NCBI GenBank assembly: GCA_910587005.1
Contig: CAJULB010000001.1
Location: forward strand, 124,001 to 188,000
Reading direction: 5' to 3'
From: an uncultured Christensenellaceae bacterium
GTDB taxonomy: Bacteria; Bacillota; Clostridia; Christensenellales; Borkfalkiaceae
Length of the DNA: 64,000 nt
The position numbers and the translations under genes are program-made. Below the pieces are notes generated by a model, which saw only the letters and a list, made by a program, of their open reading frames with translations, ran no database searches and had not been told where the DNA came from. Below, piece after piece: positions 25,809 to 33,650 of the stretch; position 1 is the stretch's first letter, and each line of letters opens with the position of its first letter.

Positions 25809-25810
25809 AT

Positions 25811-26338
25811 TTATTGCTGTTTGGATAAAATTTCCAGCCTTACCTCATCTTCGGAATCAACTGAAATAAAATCTATATCCTCTTTTAAAAGGTAACCCGT
25901 TCCCACGCTCTGCCCACCGCCGTTCACAAGCGATACCGCAACCGCGTTTTGCGAAGCGTCGATTACCATTCCGCTCACACCGCTGTCACGATAAGTTTCT
26001 ATACGGCAGATTTTTTTGTTTTTCTGTATGTACCGCAACATAGTTTCAAGCACGTTTTTGCCCTCGGCGTCGATTTCCTTATGATAAAAATTATAAAACG
26101 GCATAAGCTTTTTCAGCGCATTTATACAGGGCGTATCCTGCCTTATCATTGTTATATCTTCGGTTTCTCTGCATTGAAAACCGTCCCATCTGCCATCGGG
26201 GGAAACACACTCCAAAATATAAAAATCGTCGTCGTAATCGTACACGAAACCTACGGTAAAAGTATCCGAACCGCCGTTTGAAGAATAAATTTCGCAAAGC
26301 GTTTGTTCGCTTTTTATTTTTTTAAGAAGATTAATCAT
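25811..26338 (-). CDS. Hypothetical protein, beta-rich
   Basis: A 175-residue soluble protein of unknown family. It alternates short strands and charged loops: a TFTVGFVYDYDDDFYILE segment near the N-terminus and a similar YLLKEDIDFISVDSEDEVR near the end suggest two related small beta-barrel halves flanking a helix-rich middle. There is no signal peptide or catalytic motif. It has its own transcription context and is convergent with the ychF operon. A function cannot be assigned from the sequence. Confidence 0.65.
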   Translation of the reverse strand: MINLLKKIKSEQTLCEIYSSNGGSDTFTVGFVYDYDDDFYILECVSPDGRWDGFQCRETEDITMIRQDTPCINALKKLMPFYNFYHKEIDAEGKNVLETMLRYIQKNKKICRIETYRDSGVSGMVIDASQNAVAVSLVNGGGQSVGTGYLLKEDIDFISVDSEDEVRLEILSKQQ

Positions 26339-26408
26339 ACAAAGCCCCTATAAAAAAGTATTTATTATTATAGCTTTTGACAAAATATTGTCAAGCCGAA
26401 AACGGCAC

Positions 26409-26445
26409 AGAAAAGCCCCGCGGATATATTTTATCTGCGGGGCTT
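26409..26445 (-). terminator. gap terminator
   Basis: On the minus strand AAGCCCCGC pairs with GCGGGGCTT around an AT-rich loop (partly complementary ATAAAATATAT), followed by TTTCTGT. Confidence 0.8.
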
Positions 26446-26467
26446 GCTTCGTAATATTTTAATTTAA

Positions 26468-27487
26468 TTATTTTTTAAGTTCTGCAAAGTACTTGATTGT
26501 TCTTACCATCTGCGAGGTGTAAGAATTTTCGTTATCGTACCAGCTTACAACCTTAACAAGCGTTGTACCGTCGCCGAGGGGCATGCACTTCGTCTGCGTA
26601 GCATCGAACAGCGAGCCGTACGTCATACCGATAACGTCGCTTGAAACAAGTTCTTCTTCGGTATATCCGTAGGAAGCCGAAGCCGCAGCCTTCATAGCGC
26701 CGTTTACAGCCTTAGCGTCTACTTCGCCTTCGCAAACTGCGATAAGCTGGGTAAGCGAACCGGTGGGAACGGGAACGCGCTGTGCGCAACCGTCGAGTAC
26801 GCCGTTAAGCTCGGGAATAACAAGACCGATAGCCTTTGCCGCGCCCGTGGAGTTGGGAACGATATTAACGGCAGCCGCTCTTGCTCTTCTCAAATCGCCT
26901 TTGCGGTGAGGCCCGTCAAGAACCATCTGGTCGCCGGTGTATGCGTGGATAGTCGTCATATAGCCCTTTTTGATTTTGCAGAGCTTGTTAAGCGTGTAAG
27001 CCATAGGCGCAAGGCAGTTTGTGGTGCAGCTTGCCGCGGAAATAACGGTATCCGAAGCGCTGAGCGTTTTTTCGTTTACGCTGAATACAACCGTGGGCAA
27101 ATCATTGCCTGCAGGTGCGGAAATAACGCACTTTTTAGCGCCCGCTTTGATATGAGCGGAAGCCTTTTCCTTCGAGCAATAGAAGCCCGTGCATTCCAGA
27201 ACAACGTCAACGTCCAAATCTTTCCAAGGGAGATTAATTGCATCTTTTTCAGCATAAATCTTGATAGTTTTGCCGTTAACCGTAATGGAATCCTCACCCG
27301 CAACAACGGAATCGCAGTACTTGTATCTGCCCTGAGCAGAATCGTACTTCAACAGATGAGCAAGCATTTTGGGGCTTGTCAAATCGTTGATAGCTACAAT
27401 TTCATAGCCTTCGGCATCAAACATCTGTCTGAAAGCAAGGCGGCCGATACGACCGAAACCGTTAATTGCAACTTTTACATTTGCCAT
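26468..27487 (-). CDS. gap: Glyceraldehyde-3-phosphate dehydrogenase, type I
   Basis: Glycolytic NAD-dependent enzyme making 1,3-bisphosphoglycerate. The Rossmann GFGRIGR is at residues 9-15, the active-site SAASCTTNC carries the catalytic Cys, and the conserved MTTIHAYTGDQ and the WYDNENSYTSQMVRT end are present. At 339 residues it has normal length. AATTCGGAGGAATTT gives an optimal ribosome-binding site. It is divergent from fba, each with its own sigma-A-type promoter, so two glycolytic steps sit back to back. There is no operator clear enough to name a regulator. Confidence 0.97.
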   Translation of the reverse strand: MANVKVAINGFGRIGRLAFRQMFDAEGYEIVAINDLTSPKMLAHLLKYDSAQGRYKYCDSVVAGEDSITVNGKTIKIYAEKDAINLPWKDLDVDVVLECTGFYCSKEKASAHIKAGAKKCVISAPAGNDLPTVVFSVNEKTLSASDTVISAASCTTNCLAPMAYTLNKLCKIKKGYMTTIHAYTGDQMVLDGPHRKGDLRRARAAAVNIVPNSTGAAKAIGLVIPELNGVLDGCAQRVPVPTGSLTQLIAVCEGEVDAKAVNGAMKAAASASYGYTEEELVSSDVIGMTYGSLFDATQTKCMPLGDGTTLVKVVSWYDNENSYTSQMVRTIKYFAELKK

Positions 27488-27544
27488 AAAATAAATTCCT
27501 CCGAATTTGAAATTCTGTTTTTAGTTTGATTTAAAATCGTTACA

Positions 27545-27573
27545 ATTATAACAAATAAGTTTTTTTAAGTCAA
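27545..27573 (-). promoter_or_regulatory. gap promoter
   Basis: On the minus strand TTGACT (27568-27573) and TATAAT (27545-27550) are exactly 17 bases apart, about 58 bases before the gap start codon. Confidence 0.8.
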
Positions 27574-27641
27574 CAGTTTTTTCGGGTATTTCAAAACAGT
27601 ATATTTTGCGAATATTAATTGAACAAATTCGGTAAATAAAC

Positions 27642-27670
27642 TTGAATTTTGGCGTGTTATGCAGTATAAT
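27642..27670 (+). promoter_or_regulatory. fba promoter
   Basis: TTGAAT (27642-27647) and TATAAT (27665-27670) are 17 bases apart, 53 bases before the fba start codon and divergent from the gap promoter. Confidence 0.75.
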
Positions 27671-27722
27671 AAATCAGGTATTCAGTTTACCCTTAATTAA
27701 ATAATATGTTTCGGAGGTTTTT

Positions 27723-28595
27723 ATGGCACACAAGTTGGTTTCCGCACAGGAAATGCTTGAAAAAGCAAGGGACGGCAAATACGCCGTAGGTCAGTTCAAT
27801 ATCAATAATCTGGAATGGACTAAGTCCATTTTGCAAACGGCGGAAGAACTTCATTCCCCCGTTATTTTAGGCGTTTCCGAGGGCGCGGGCAAATATATGA
27901 CGGGCTTTAAAACGGTTGCGGCAATGGTTTCCGCCATGCTTGAAGAACTTAAAATAACCGTTCCCGTAGCGCTTCACCTTGACCACGGCACTTACGAGGG
28001 CTGCTACAAGTGTATCGAAGCGGGCTTTTCGTCCATAATGTTCGACGGTTCCCACTTCCCCATTGCCGAAAACGTTGCAAAAACCAAAGAACTTGTTGAA
28101 GTTTGCAAAAAGAAAGGTATCAGCCTTGAAGCCGAAGTCGGCGCTATCGGCGGCGAAGAAGACGGAGTTGTCGGCAAAGGCGAGTGCGCAGACCCCGACG
28201 AATGTAAAAAAATTGCCGACCTTGGCGTTACGATGCTTGCGGCGGGCATAGGCAACATTCACGGCAAGTACCCCGCAGACTGGGCGGGGTTAAGCTTTGA
28301 AACGCTTGCCTCAGTCAAGGAAAAAGTAGGCAAAATGCCCCTTGTTCTTCACGGCGGTACGGGCATACCCGTTGATATGATTAAAAAGGCAATTTCTTTG
28401 GGAGTTGCAAAGATTAACGTTAATACAGAGTGCCAGCTTTCGTTTCAGGAAGCAACCCGCGCTTATATCGAGGCGGGCAAGGATTTGGTCGGCAAGGGCT
28501 TTGACCCCCGCAAACTGCTTGCGCCCGGCTGCGAAGCAATTAAGGCGACCGTCCGCGAAAAGATGGAAATCTTCGGAAGCATAAACAAAGCGTAA
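27723..28595 (+). CDS. fba: Class II fructose-bisphosphate aldolase
   Basis: Zinc-dependent glycolytic aldolase splitting fructose-1,6-bisphosphate. The zinc and substrate motifs are visible: LHLDHGTYEGC, MFDGSHFPIAEN, EAEVGAIGGEEDG, LVLHGGTGIP and KINVNTECQ. The length of 290 residues fits the class IIA/GatY group; the NVNTE motif and glycolytic neighbour favour fructose-bisphosphate over tagatose-bisphosphate. GGAGG lies 6 bases before the ATG. A terminator follows. Confidence 0.94.
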   Translation: MAHKLVSAQEMLEKARDGKYAVGQFNINNLEWTKSILQTAEELHSPVILGVSEGAGKYMTGFKTVAAMVSAMLEELKITVPVALHLDHGTYEGCYKCIEAGFSSIMFDGSHFPIAENVAKTKELVEVCKKKGISLEAEVGAIGGEEDGVVGKGECADPDECKKIADLGVTMLAAGIGNIHGKYPADWAGLSFETLASVKEKVGKMPLVLHGGTGIPVDMIKKAISLGVAKINVNTECQLSFQEATRAYIEAGKDLVGKGFDPRKLLAPGCEAIKATVREKMEIFGSINKA

Positions 28596-28651
28596 AATTT
28601 TAACAGACTTCCACCGCCTTTACCGCACTTATAAGTACGCAATAGCTACAG

Positions 28652-28683
28652 AAAGCTCTCGGACACTTGTCCGAGAGCTTTTA
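28652..28683 (+). terminator. fba terminator
   Basis: AAAGCTCTCGGAC and GTCCGAGAGCTTTT form a 13-pair stem with a 4-base loop and a U tail. Confidence 0.88.
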
Positions 28684-28714
28684 ACAACACATTATTATAA
28701 AGATAAATTGAAAT

Positions 28715-29149
28715 TTATCTTCTTATATATGCAACTATCTGCGGCTCTGTACCATTGCATGCATATTCACATACAAGCAAGTACTTATCATCCGCAGCAA
28801 CACCATAGCATCTATCTTTACCGGGGATTTCAATTTGATTTCCCCAATAAACACAACGGTCATCAAGTAATTTTACAGATTGTCCGTTCGGTAAACCGTA
28901 TTCCAAATTTATGTAAAATCCGTTTAGCAAATTAAGGTCGTTAACCTGTAAGCCTTGAATTTCAAGTGCATTGAATTCTTCTATCAAAGTCTTTTTCAGC
29001 TTCTTAAATTCTTCAAAGCCGCCTCGTTTGATACATTCCGCCGCAATGCACGTTCCCCCCAAAGGATGCCCGTCCGTTTTCACGCAACCGCCGCAATCTT
29101 TCATTCTGTCGCAGTCGTTACAGCATTCGACGCCACAAATTGATAACAT
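28715..29149 (-). CDS. DUF3795 domain-containing protein
   Basis: A protein of about 144 residues. Its Cys-rich N-terminus (ICGVECCNDCDRMKDCGGC) is diagnostic of DUF3795 and looks like a small zinc- or iron-binding module. A helical segment FEEFKKLKKTLIEEFNAL and a beta-rich C-terminal half follow. The ATG at 29149 is chosen because GGAGG lies 8 bases upstream; an earlier in-frame ATG would add 20 residues without a site. The function is unknown. It is monocistronic. Confidence 0.82.
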   Translation of the reverse strand: MLSICGVECCNDCDRMKDCGGCVKTDGHPLGGTCIAAECIKRGGFEEFKKLKKTLIEEFNALEIQGLQVNDLNLLNGFYINLEYGLPNGQSVKLLDDRCVYWGNQIEIPGKDRCYGVAADDKYLLVCEYACNGTEPQIVAYIRR

Positions 29150-29306
29150 ATTGATTTCCTCCGTAAAATTACCGTATATCGTATAATCATAGTAGCATAA
29201 TATATGCAAAAAAACAAGCAGTCAATAACAGTGCAGGATTGCTGCGCTTAATTCTCTTTCGTCTGCGGGGTTTATTTTTTTAAAAAACGCACATACTTTT
29301 TACATT

Positions 29307-29720
29307 ATGAAAAGAAAATTGCTTTTGGTATGTGTTGTACTCTCTCTGCTTCTGCTTATTTTGCCCGCGTGCGAAATGGATGCAAGCGGTTCGGTTAAAT
29401 CGCTTACAAAACCGTATATAGGCGAATACGAATGTGTTGAAGCACGTCTCGGCGAAACCGATTTGCTTGAAAAGTACGAATTTATTAAAATTACGCTGAT
29501 TGACGATAAAAAAATGGAAATAGGCTTTAAGCCCAAAAACGGAAGCCAACGCTCCTTCGAGGGCGAATACAGCGTTGACAGCGAAACACGCGAATTTACC
29601 GGCGAAGCCGGCATGTTGGGTTATAAGTTTAAAGAAAAAGTTAAAATAGAAAACGGCGAGTTCGTTATATCAAAAATTATAATGTCAAAACCGCTTATTA
29701 TGAAATTCAAAATGAAATGA
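29307..29720 (+). CDS. Predicted lipoprotein
   Basis: A 137-residue protein with a lipoprotein signal peptide: MKRK, a hydrophobic core of about 15 residues, and the lipobox LPAC with Cys near residue 22. It should be anchored on the outer face of the membrane. The mature part is a small beta-rich domain (IGEYECVEARLGE, FEGEYSVDSETREFTGEAG) resembling lipocalin-like or calycin barrels in outline only. It has no recognised catalytic residues. The gene is single and convergent with PAP2, sharing its terminator. Confidence 0.75.
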   Translation: MKRKLLLVCVVLSLLLLILPACEMDASGSVKSLTKPYIGEYECVEARLGETDLLEKYEFIKITLIDDKKMEIGFKPKNGSQRSFEGEYSVDSETREFTGEAGMLGYKFKEKVKIENGEFVISKIIMSKPLIMKFKMK

Positions 29721-29724
29721 TTAT

Positions 29725-29766
29725 AAAAGCGCCCGCGCGTTTATACCGCGCGGGCGCTGAATTTTA
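29725..29766. terminator. Bidirectional terminator (lipoprotein / PAP2)
   Basis: AGCGCCCGCGCG pairs with CGCGCGGGCGCT around a 7-base loop. It lies between convergent genes and has A- and T-rich flanks. Confidence 0.85.
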
Positions 29767-30396
29767 TTCTGCCGAACTGTTTTCTGTTGCCGAATTGTTT
29801 TCCCCGGGTGAATTATTGTCTGCGGAAGTCCCTCCGCCGTCCTTATTGCGCCATTTATCAAACAGCTTTTTAATACCTTTGGAAATAAAAAAGCCCGCAA
29901 CACCGCATGCGGAACCTATCAAAATTCCGCCTAAAACGTCCGTGGGATAGTGCATGCACAAATAAATTCTGGAAAAAGCAACAAGCGCGGCGACAATTAC
30001 CGCAGGTATGCCCTTAGCTTTAAAATACATAACTATACACACCGCCGCCGCAAACAGCGCAGCCGTATGCCCCGAGGGGAAAGACGAATCGGTCGGCTCG
30101 CGCACGCCGATTAGCTGATGAAATTCCTGAAAACCCAAAGCAGGATAAGTTTCCCACGGTCTTGCGCGGTTGACAGTTAACTTTAATATTACATTGACTA
30201 TTAAAACGTCCAGCACGAACGCGGCGCCTACGCCCACACCCGCCCAGCGCGTTTTTTTGAAAATGAACAGCACTATTGCGGAAATTATTGCCGCCGCGCC
30301 GAACTCGCCGAGATACGTTATGTATTTCATAATGTAGTTCAGCCACGTCTGGTCGTGAAAAACCGCGTCGAACCACTGTAAAATTTTTATATCCAT
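29764..30396 (-). CDS. PAP2-family membrane phosphatase
   Basis: An integral membrane lipid phosphatase, 210 residues with about five or six hydrophobic segments. The three PAP2 signature motifs are present: KLTVNRARP, PSGHT and SRIYLCMHYPTDVLGG, containing the catalytic His pair and Arg. The substrate may be undecaprenyl pyrophosphate or phosphatidic acid. A hydrophilic tail of about 30 residues rich in Asn/Ser/Glu follows the last helix and is unusual. It is preceded by a small single-pass membrane protein 7 bases upstream, so the two form an operon. Confidence 0.92.
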   Translation of the reverse strand: MDIKILQWFDAVFHDQTWLNYIMKYITYLGEFGAAAIISAIVLFIFKKTRWAGVGVGAAFVLDVLIVNVILKLTVNRARPWETYPALGFQEFHQLIGVREPTDSSFPSGHTAALFAAAVCIVMYFKAKGIPAVIVAALVAFSRIYLCMHYPTDVLGGILIGSACGVAGFFISKGIKKLFDKWRNKDGGGTSADNNSPGENNSATENSSAE

Positions 30397-30403
30397 AATT
30401 AAT

Positions 30404-30727
30404 TCAAGGCTTGTAGTTACCCGTTATTTCCTCTATGCCTTCCGTATCGGGCGCGCCGAGAAAAGAAAGCTGTTGGTCGGCTTCTGCATTTGCGGCAATC
30501 TGACCGTTTCTGCCGACTGCACGCGTTACAAGACGTTCGGTTTCTTCATCATACACGGCACAGTCGTACTCCATTTTTGCTAAATTAGGGTCGGCGTACA
30601 TTTTTGCGAGCAGTTCTCTGCGTTCATCTTCGCTCGATTTGTTGCGAACGTACACAACTATGAAAATCAAAAGCGTTATTAAAAACACCGAACCCAGCAC
30701 TATAGCCATTATCTGCCACAATTCCAT
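30404..30727 (-). CDS. Small single-pass membrane protein of unknown function
   Basis: A 107-residue protein with one N-terminal hydrophobic helix (about residues 6-28) followed by a charged cytoplasmic-type domain (RNKSSEDERRELLAKMYADP). It belongs to no family I recognise. It is the first gene of an operon with the PAP2 phosphatase, so it may help locate or regulate that enzyme; this is guilt by association only. Confidence 0.65.
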   Translation of the reverse strand: MELWQIMAIVLGSVFLITLLIFIVVYVRNKSSEDERRELLAKMYADPNLAKMEYDCAVYDEETERLVTRAVGRNGQIAANAEADQQLSFLGAPDTEGIEEITGNYKP

Positions 30728-30770
30728 AAAATAATTTTACAACTTAATTATTATTATGTCAAGTTTTAAT

Positions 30771-30799
30771 TTGATTTAGCCGTTAAATCGTTGTATAAT
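30771..30799 (+). promoter_or_regulatory. Promoter of the TetR-type regulator
   Basis: TTGATT (30771-30776) and TATAAT (30794-30799) are 17 bases apart, 44 bases before the ATG at 30844. Confidence 0.7.
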
Positions 30800-30843
30800 A
30801 ATCGCGCTTGGGAAATTGTACTTATTTTACGGATAAAATTCAT

Positions 30844-31422
30844 ATGGCTATCGACAAAAGAATTTTAAAGACAAAAACGAACATTAAAAACGCTTATATG
30901 CGTTTGACAGTGGAAAACAGGCACGAAAAGATAACCGTTTCGCAGATTGCCGAAAAAGCAAATGTAAACCGCTCTACCTTCTATCTTCACTACGCCGATA
31001 CAGCGGCGGTTGCAACGGACATAGAAAAAGAGATTTCCGCTAAAATTACGAACTATCTCGACTGCTTCGACATAGCGGACGTTTACGGCTCTGCCTGCCG
31101 TATATTTACTAACCTTTCATCGGCGCTTGACGAAGACGCGCTGCTTTCAAATTATTTGCTTATTTTATCGAAAGAACCCGCAAACATTCTGGAAACGATA
31201 TTCACCGAAAAAACCACCGCCGCAATGTTGAGGGCCTACCCCTATCTTACGGAAAGCGAACTTGTTTTTCCAGTTACGTTTGTATCTGCGGGAATCGTTT
31301 CAACATATCTCAAATGGACGCAAGCGGACAAGACGCAAATGCCTATGGAAAGCCTTATAAAAGAATTAAGTTTTATTATAAATATGATTATAGAAAGCCT
31401 TGCGGAAAGAAAATCCGCTTGA
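30844..31422 (+). CDS. TetR/AcrR-family transcriptional regulator
   Basis: A 192-residue regulator. The N-terminal helix-turn-helix reads ITVSQIAEKANVNRSTFYLHYAD, the standard TetR pattern, and the all-alpha C-terminal part resembles the TetR_C_7/DhaS-like group. The ATG at 30844 is preferred to a TTG 36 bases upstream because the motif alignment starts there. No target operator is evident. Neighbours are murG downstream and the PAP2 operon divergent, so control of envelope genes is possible but unproven. A terminator separates it from murG. Confidence 0.88.
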   Translation: MAIDKRILKTKTNIKNAYMRLTVENRHEKITVSQIAEKANVNRSTFYLHYADTAAVATDIEKEISAKITNYLDCFDIADVYGSACRIFTNLSSALDEDALLSNYLLILSKEPANILETIFTEKTTAAMLRAYPYLTESELVFPVTFVSAGIVSTYLKWTQADKTQMPMESLIKELSFIINMIIESLAERKSA

Positions 31423-31456
31423 ATAATCGGCTGATTTAACAGCTTTTTAAATATTT

Positions 31457-31490
31457 TGTGCGGTCTTATATTAAGTCCGCATTATTTTTT
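31457..31490 (+). terminator. Terminator after the TetR-type gene
   Basis: TGCGG/CCGCA stem continued by CTTA/TAAG, followed by ATTATTTTTT. Confidence 0.75.
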
Positions 31491-31525
31491 ACATAAAAAG
31501 CGGCAACAATAAATATATTATTGCT

Positions 31526-32569
31526 ATGAAAAAGATTGCGTTTTGCGGCGGAGGAAGCGCCGGACATGTTATTCCTAATATCGCGGTTATAGAAAACCTC
31601 GGCAAAGACGCCGAAGCGTGCTATATAGGAACCGACGGCATTGAAAAGAGAATTTGCCGAAGCAACGGAGTTGATTTTTACGAGTGCGACGCCGTGAAGC
31701 TTGTGCGCGGTAAAATTCTGTGTAATCTTTTACTGCCGTTCAGACTTATAAAGAGCGTAAAATCCGCAGGCAAAGTTTTGGACGAAATAAAACCCGATTT
31801 AATTTTCTGCAAGGGCGGTTACGCATGCGTGCCTCCCGCACTCGCCGCAAAAAAGCGCAATATCCCTGTAATAACGCACGAATCGGACGTAAGCTCGGGT
31901 CTGGCGAACAAATTCATTGCAAAACGCTGTAAAAAGGTTTTAACGTCATTCCCCTCCGCCGCGCGGAGCTTTCCCAACGGAATTTGTACGGGCACGCCTA
32001 TGCGCAACAGTATTTTCGGCAAAAGCAAGGTTGAAGCGCGCGAATATTTCGGACTGGATATGCGCCCTACTCTCGTTGTTATGGGCGGCGGGAACGGCTC
32101 TGCAATAATAAACGAAAATATAAGAAAAGCCGCGCCCAAGCTGTGCAAGGACTTTAATATTCTGCACCTGTGCGGAAAAGGAAAAGCCGTAAACACAAAT
32201 ATTTACGGCTATAAGCAGATTGAATTTGAAAACGATATGGGAATGGTTTACGCTTGCGCCGACTGCGCCGTTTCAAGGTGCGGTTCGAACACCGCCCACG
32301 AGCTTATCGCCCTTAAAATCCCGTCGCTTTTTATTCCTTTGGAAAATAAGCGAAGCCGCGGCGACCAGATTAAAAACGCGGAATATTTCAGCGCGCTGGG
32401 ACTGTGCAGAGTTTTAAGCGAGCGCGATTTGAACGAAAAAACGCTTGTTGCAAACGTTTATACGCTGTTTTCGGACGAAAATTTGAAAACCGCGCTTGAA
32501 AAAAGCGCGGTCAAATGCGGAAACGAACGAATTATAAAAGAAATCTACGGAACCCTTTACGGCGATTGA
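31526..32569 (+). CDS. murG: MurG-type UDP-GlcNAc:lipid I N-acetylglucosaminyltransferase
   Basis: Membrane-associated GT28 glycosyltransferase that converts lipid I to lipid II in peptidoglycan synthesis. The Gly-rich CGGGSAGHVIPNIAV at the N-terminus, THESDVSSGLANK, the second Gly-rich loop VMGGGNGSAIIN and the donor-binding SRCGSNTAHELIALKIPSLFIPL are present. The length of 347 residues is normal. It lies outside a division/cell-wall cluster, here isolated next to mntP, so it could be a second copy. The acceptor specificity is inferred from the family. Confidence 0.88.
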   Translation: MKKIAFCGGGSAGHVIPNIAVIENLGKDAEACYIGTDGIEKRICRSNGVDFYECDAVKLVRGKILCNLLLPFRLIKSVKSAGKVLDEIKPDLIFCKGGYACVPPALAAKKRNIPVITHESDVSSGLANKFIAKRCKKVLTSFPSAARSFPNGICTGTPMRNSIFGKSKVEAREYFGLDMRPTLVVMGGGNGSAIINENIRKAAPKLCKDFNILHLCGKGKAVNTNIYGYKQIEFENDMGMVYACADCAVSRCGSNTAHELIALKIPSLFIPLENKRSRGDQIKNAEYFSALGLCRVLSERDLNEKTLVANVYTLFSDENLKTALEKSAVKCGNERIIKEIYGTLYGD

Positions 32570-32575
32570 TTTTAC

Positions 32576-33202
32576 TTAAAAAGGCAGTAAACCGTAACCG
32601 CTTAAAACCATTTTGACCGCCAAAAGTATTAAAATCGCGCCGCCGACAATAGTTGCAACGCTTGCCTTTTCTTTAAACAGCTTGCCCACTCTTATGCCGA
32701 TTATAACGCCTGTAAGGGAAATTATAAACGTTATAACTCCGATTAAAGCAACGCTTATCCACGCCCACGTCTGAACGGGCGACAGACCGCCTATTATAGT
32801 GTTTAATGTAAAGCCGAAAAACAGCGCGTCAATGCTGGTTGCTACTCCTTGAATAAGTACGTTGACGTATGAAAAGTTTTTAACTTCGATTTCCTCTGCT
32901 TTTTTTGATTTAAGGTCTTTTATTCCGTCGAAAATCATCTTCCCGCCGAGAATTGCAAGCAGTGCGAAAGCTATCCAGTGGTCGTATAAGTCGAATTTTT
33001 CAAACTGCGCAAAGAGCGTTCCTATGTAAAAGCCGATTATGGGCATTATTGCCTGAAAAATTCCGAAAGTCAGCGGAATTGAAACGGCTTTGACTTTATT
33101 TAAATTGCGGAACACTATTCCGTCGCATACCGATACGGCAAACGCGTCTATTGCAAGCGAAACGCCCGAAAGCAGAACGGAAATTATCAGCACGGCTACC
33201 AT
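32576..33202 (-). CDS. mntP: Putative manganese efflux pump MntP
   Basis: A 208-residue membrane exporter with six predicted helices in two repeats. Each repeat has a conserved Asp motif: SLAIDAFAVSVCDG near residue 18 and VATSIDALFFGFTL near 120, matching MntP metal-binding acids. A longer charged loop separates the halves. No yybP-ykoY manganese riboswitch is visible upstream. The promoter TTTACA-17-TATAAT ends only about 10 bases before the ATG, so the mRNA may be essentially leaderless. It converges with murG. Confidence 0.9.
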   Translation of the reverse strand: MVAVLIISVLLSGVSLAIDAFAVSVCDGIVFRNLNKVKAVSIPLTFGIFQAIMPIIGFYIGTLFAQFEKFDLYDHWIAFALLAILGGKMIFDGIKDLKSKKAEEIEVKNFSYVNVLIQGVATSIDALFFGFTLNTIIGGLSPVQTWAWISVALIGVITFIISLTGVIIGIRVGKLFKEKASVATIVGGAILILLAVKMVLSGYGLLPF

Positions 33203-33211
33203 AATACGTAT

Positions 33212-33240
33212 ATTATAACAAACCGAGGTTTTAATGTAAA
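33212..33240 (-). promoter_or_regulatory. mntP promoter, very close to the start codon
   Basis: On the minus strand TTTACA (33235-33240) and TATAAT (33212-33217) are 17 bases apart. The start codon at 33202 follows within about 10 bases. Confidence 0.65.
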
Positions 33241-33302
33241 TGCTTTAATTTAATTTATTTTTAAATAGCCGAAAATTTTTTATGAAAAACGCTCAAAAGC
33301 GT

Positions 33303-33330
33303 TTGCTTTTTTTTATTATTTAAGTATAAT
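33303..33330 (+). promoter_or_regulatory. Candidate promoter for tRNA-Pro
   Basis: TTGCTT (33303-33308) and TATAAT (33325-33330) with a 16-base spacer. The transcript would include the tRNA-like remnant at 33382 and then tRNA-Pro. A hairpin AAACGCT/AGCGTTT (about 33288-33304) with a T run sits just upstream. Confidence 0.5.
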
Positions 33331-33381
33331 TATATTGCTTAACAAGATTAGTTGTTTTGTTTGGCAGATTACGAATATTAT

Positions 33382-33455
33382 TGAGGCGTACGGCCGGTTG
33401 GCAGAGCGTTCTGCGTTAGGTCGAAGGTTGTGCGTTTCAGTTCTTAATTTTATAT
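33382..33455 (+). pseudogene. Degenerate tRNA copy upstream of tRNA-Pro
   Basis: Begins with the same TGAGGCGTA as the intact tRNA-Pro that starts exactly 74 bases later. It keeps a D-arm-like GGTTGGCAGAGC and a weakly matching anticodon and T region (GTTAGGT, GTGCGTTTCAGTTC). It lacks a matching 3' acceptor strand and CCA, so it cannot fold as a tRNA. It is probably a decayed tandem duplicate. Confidence 0.5.
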
Positions 33456-33532
33456 TGAGGCGTAGCGCAGTTTGGTAGCGCGTCTGGTTAGGGACCAGAA
33501 GGTCGTGGGTTCAAGTCCCGTCGCCTCAACCA
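33456..33532 (+). tRNA. tRNA-Pro (anticodon AGG), element integration target
   Basis: Acceptor TGAGGCG/CGCCTCA, discriminator A and encoded CCA. D arm GCGC...GCGC with GG, anticodon stem TCTGG/CCAGA enclosing TTAGGGA (anticodon AGG with G37, typical of proline), and T loop TTCAAGT. Adenine at position 34 is rare for bacterial tRNA-Pro. The 3' 23 bases are the start of the att repeat, so the integrated element leaves the gene intact. Confidence 0.9.
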
Positions 33533-33571
33533 AAATTACCCGTTTTCGAGCGAAAAACGCCCGAAAACGGG
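33510..33571 (+). repeat. attL: left 62-bp direct repeat of the integrative element
   Basis: Starts in the T loop of tRNA-Pro (TTCAAGTCCCGTCGCCTCAA), runs through CCA and includes the tRNA terminator hairpin. It matches 39787-39848 at 60 of 62 positions, with mismatches at 33533 and 33547. Confidence 0.92.
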
Positions 33572-33578
33572 CTTTTTT
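33539..33578 (+). terminator. tRNA-Pro terminator inside attL
   Basis: CCCGTTTTCG...CGAAAACGGG stem followed by CTTTTTTT. The att repeat includes this stem, so each element end carries a terminator. Confidence 0.85.
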
Positions 33579-33630
33579 TATGCGTTTTTGCACTGTTTAA
33601 GCGTTGATTTTATCCCGCAAATTGCCATAT

Positions 33631-33650
33631 TTGGGGCAAAAATGGGGCAA
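33631..33650 (+). repeat. Left candidate integrase arm-type sites
   Basis: TTGGGGCAAAAATGGGGCAA is two direct copies of a TGGGGCAA core spaced by 11 bases, immediately after the integrase stop codon. It matches 39687-39704 at the other end in 16 of 18 positions and in the same orientation. Confidence 0.6.

Noticed and set aside
33203..33300. Manganese riboswitch before mntP
   Set aside because: The promoter lies about 10 bases from the start codon, leaving no transcribed leader, and no yybP-ykoY-like structure was seen.
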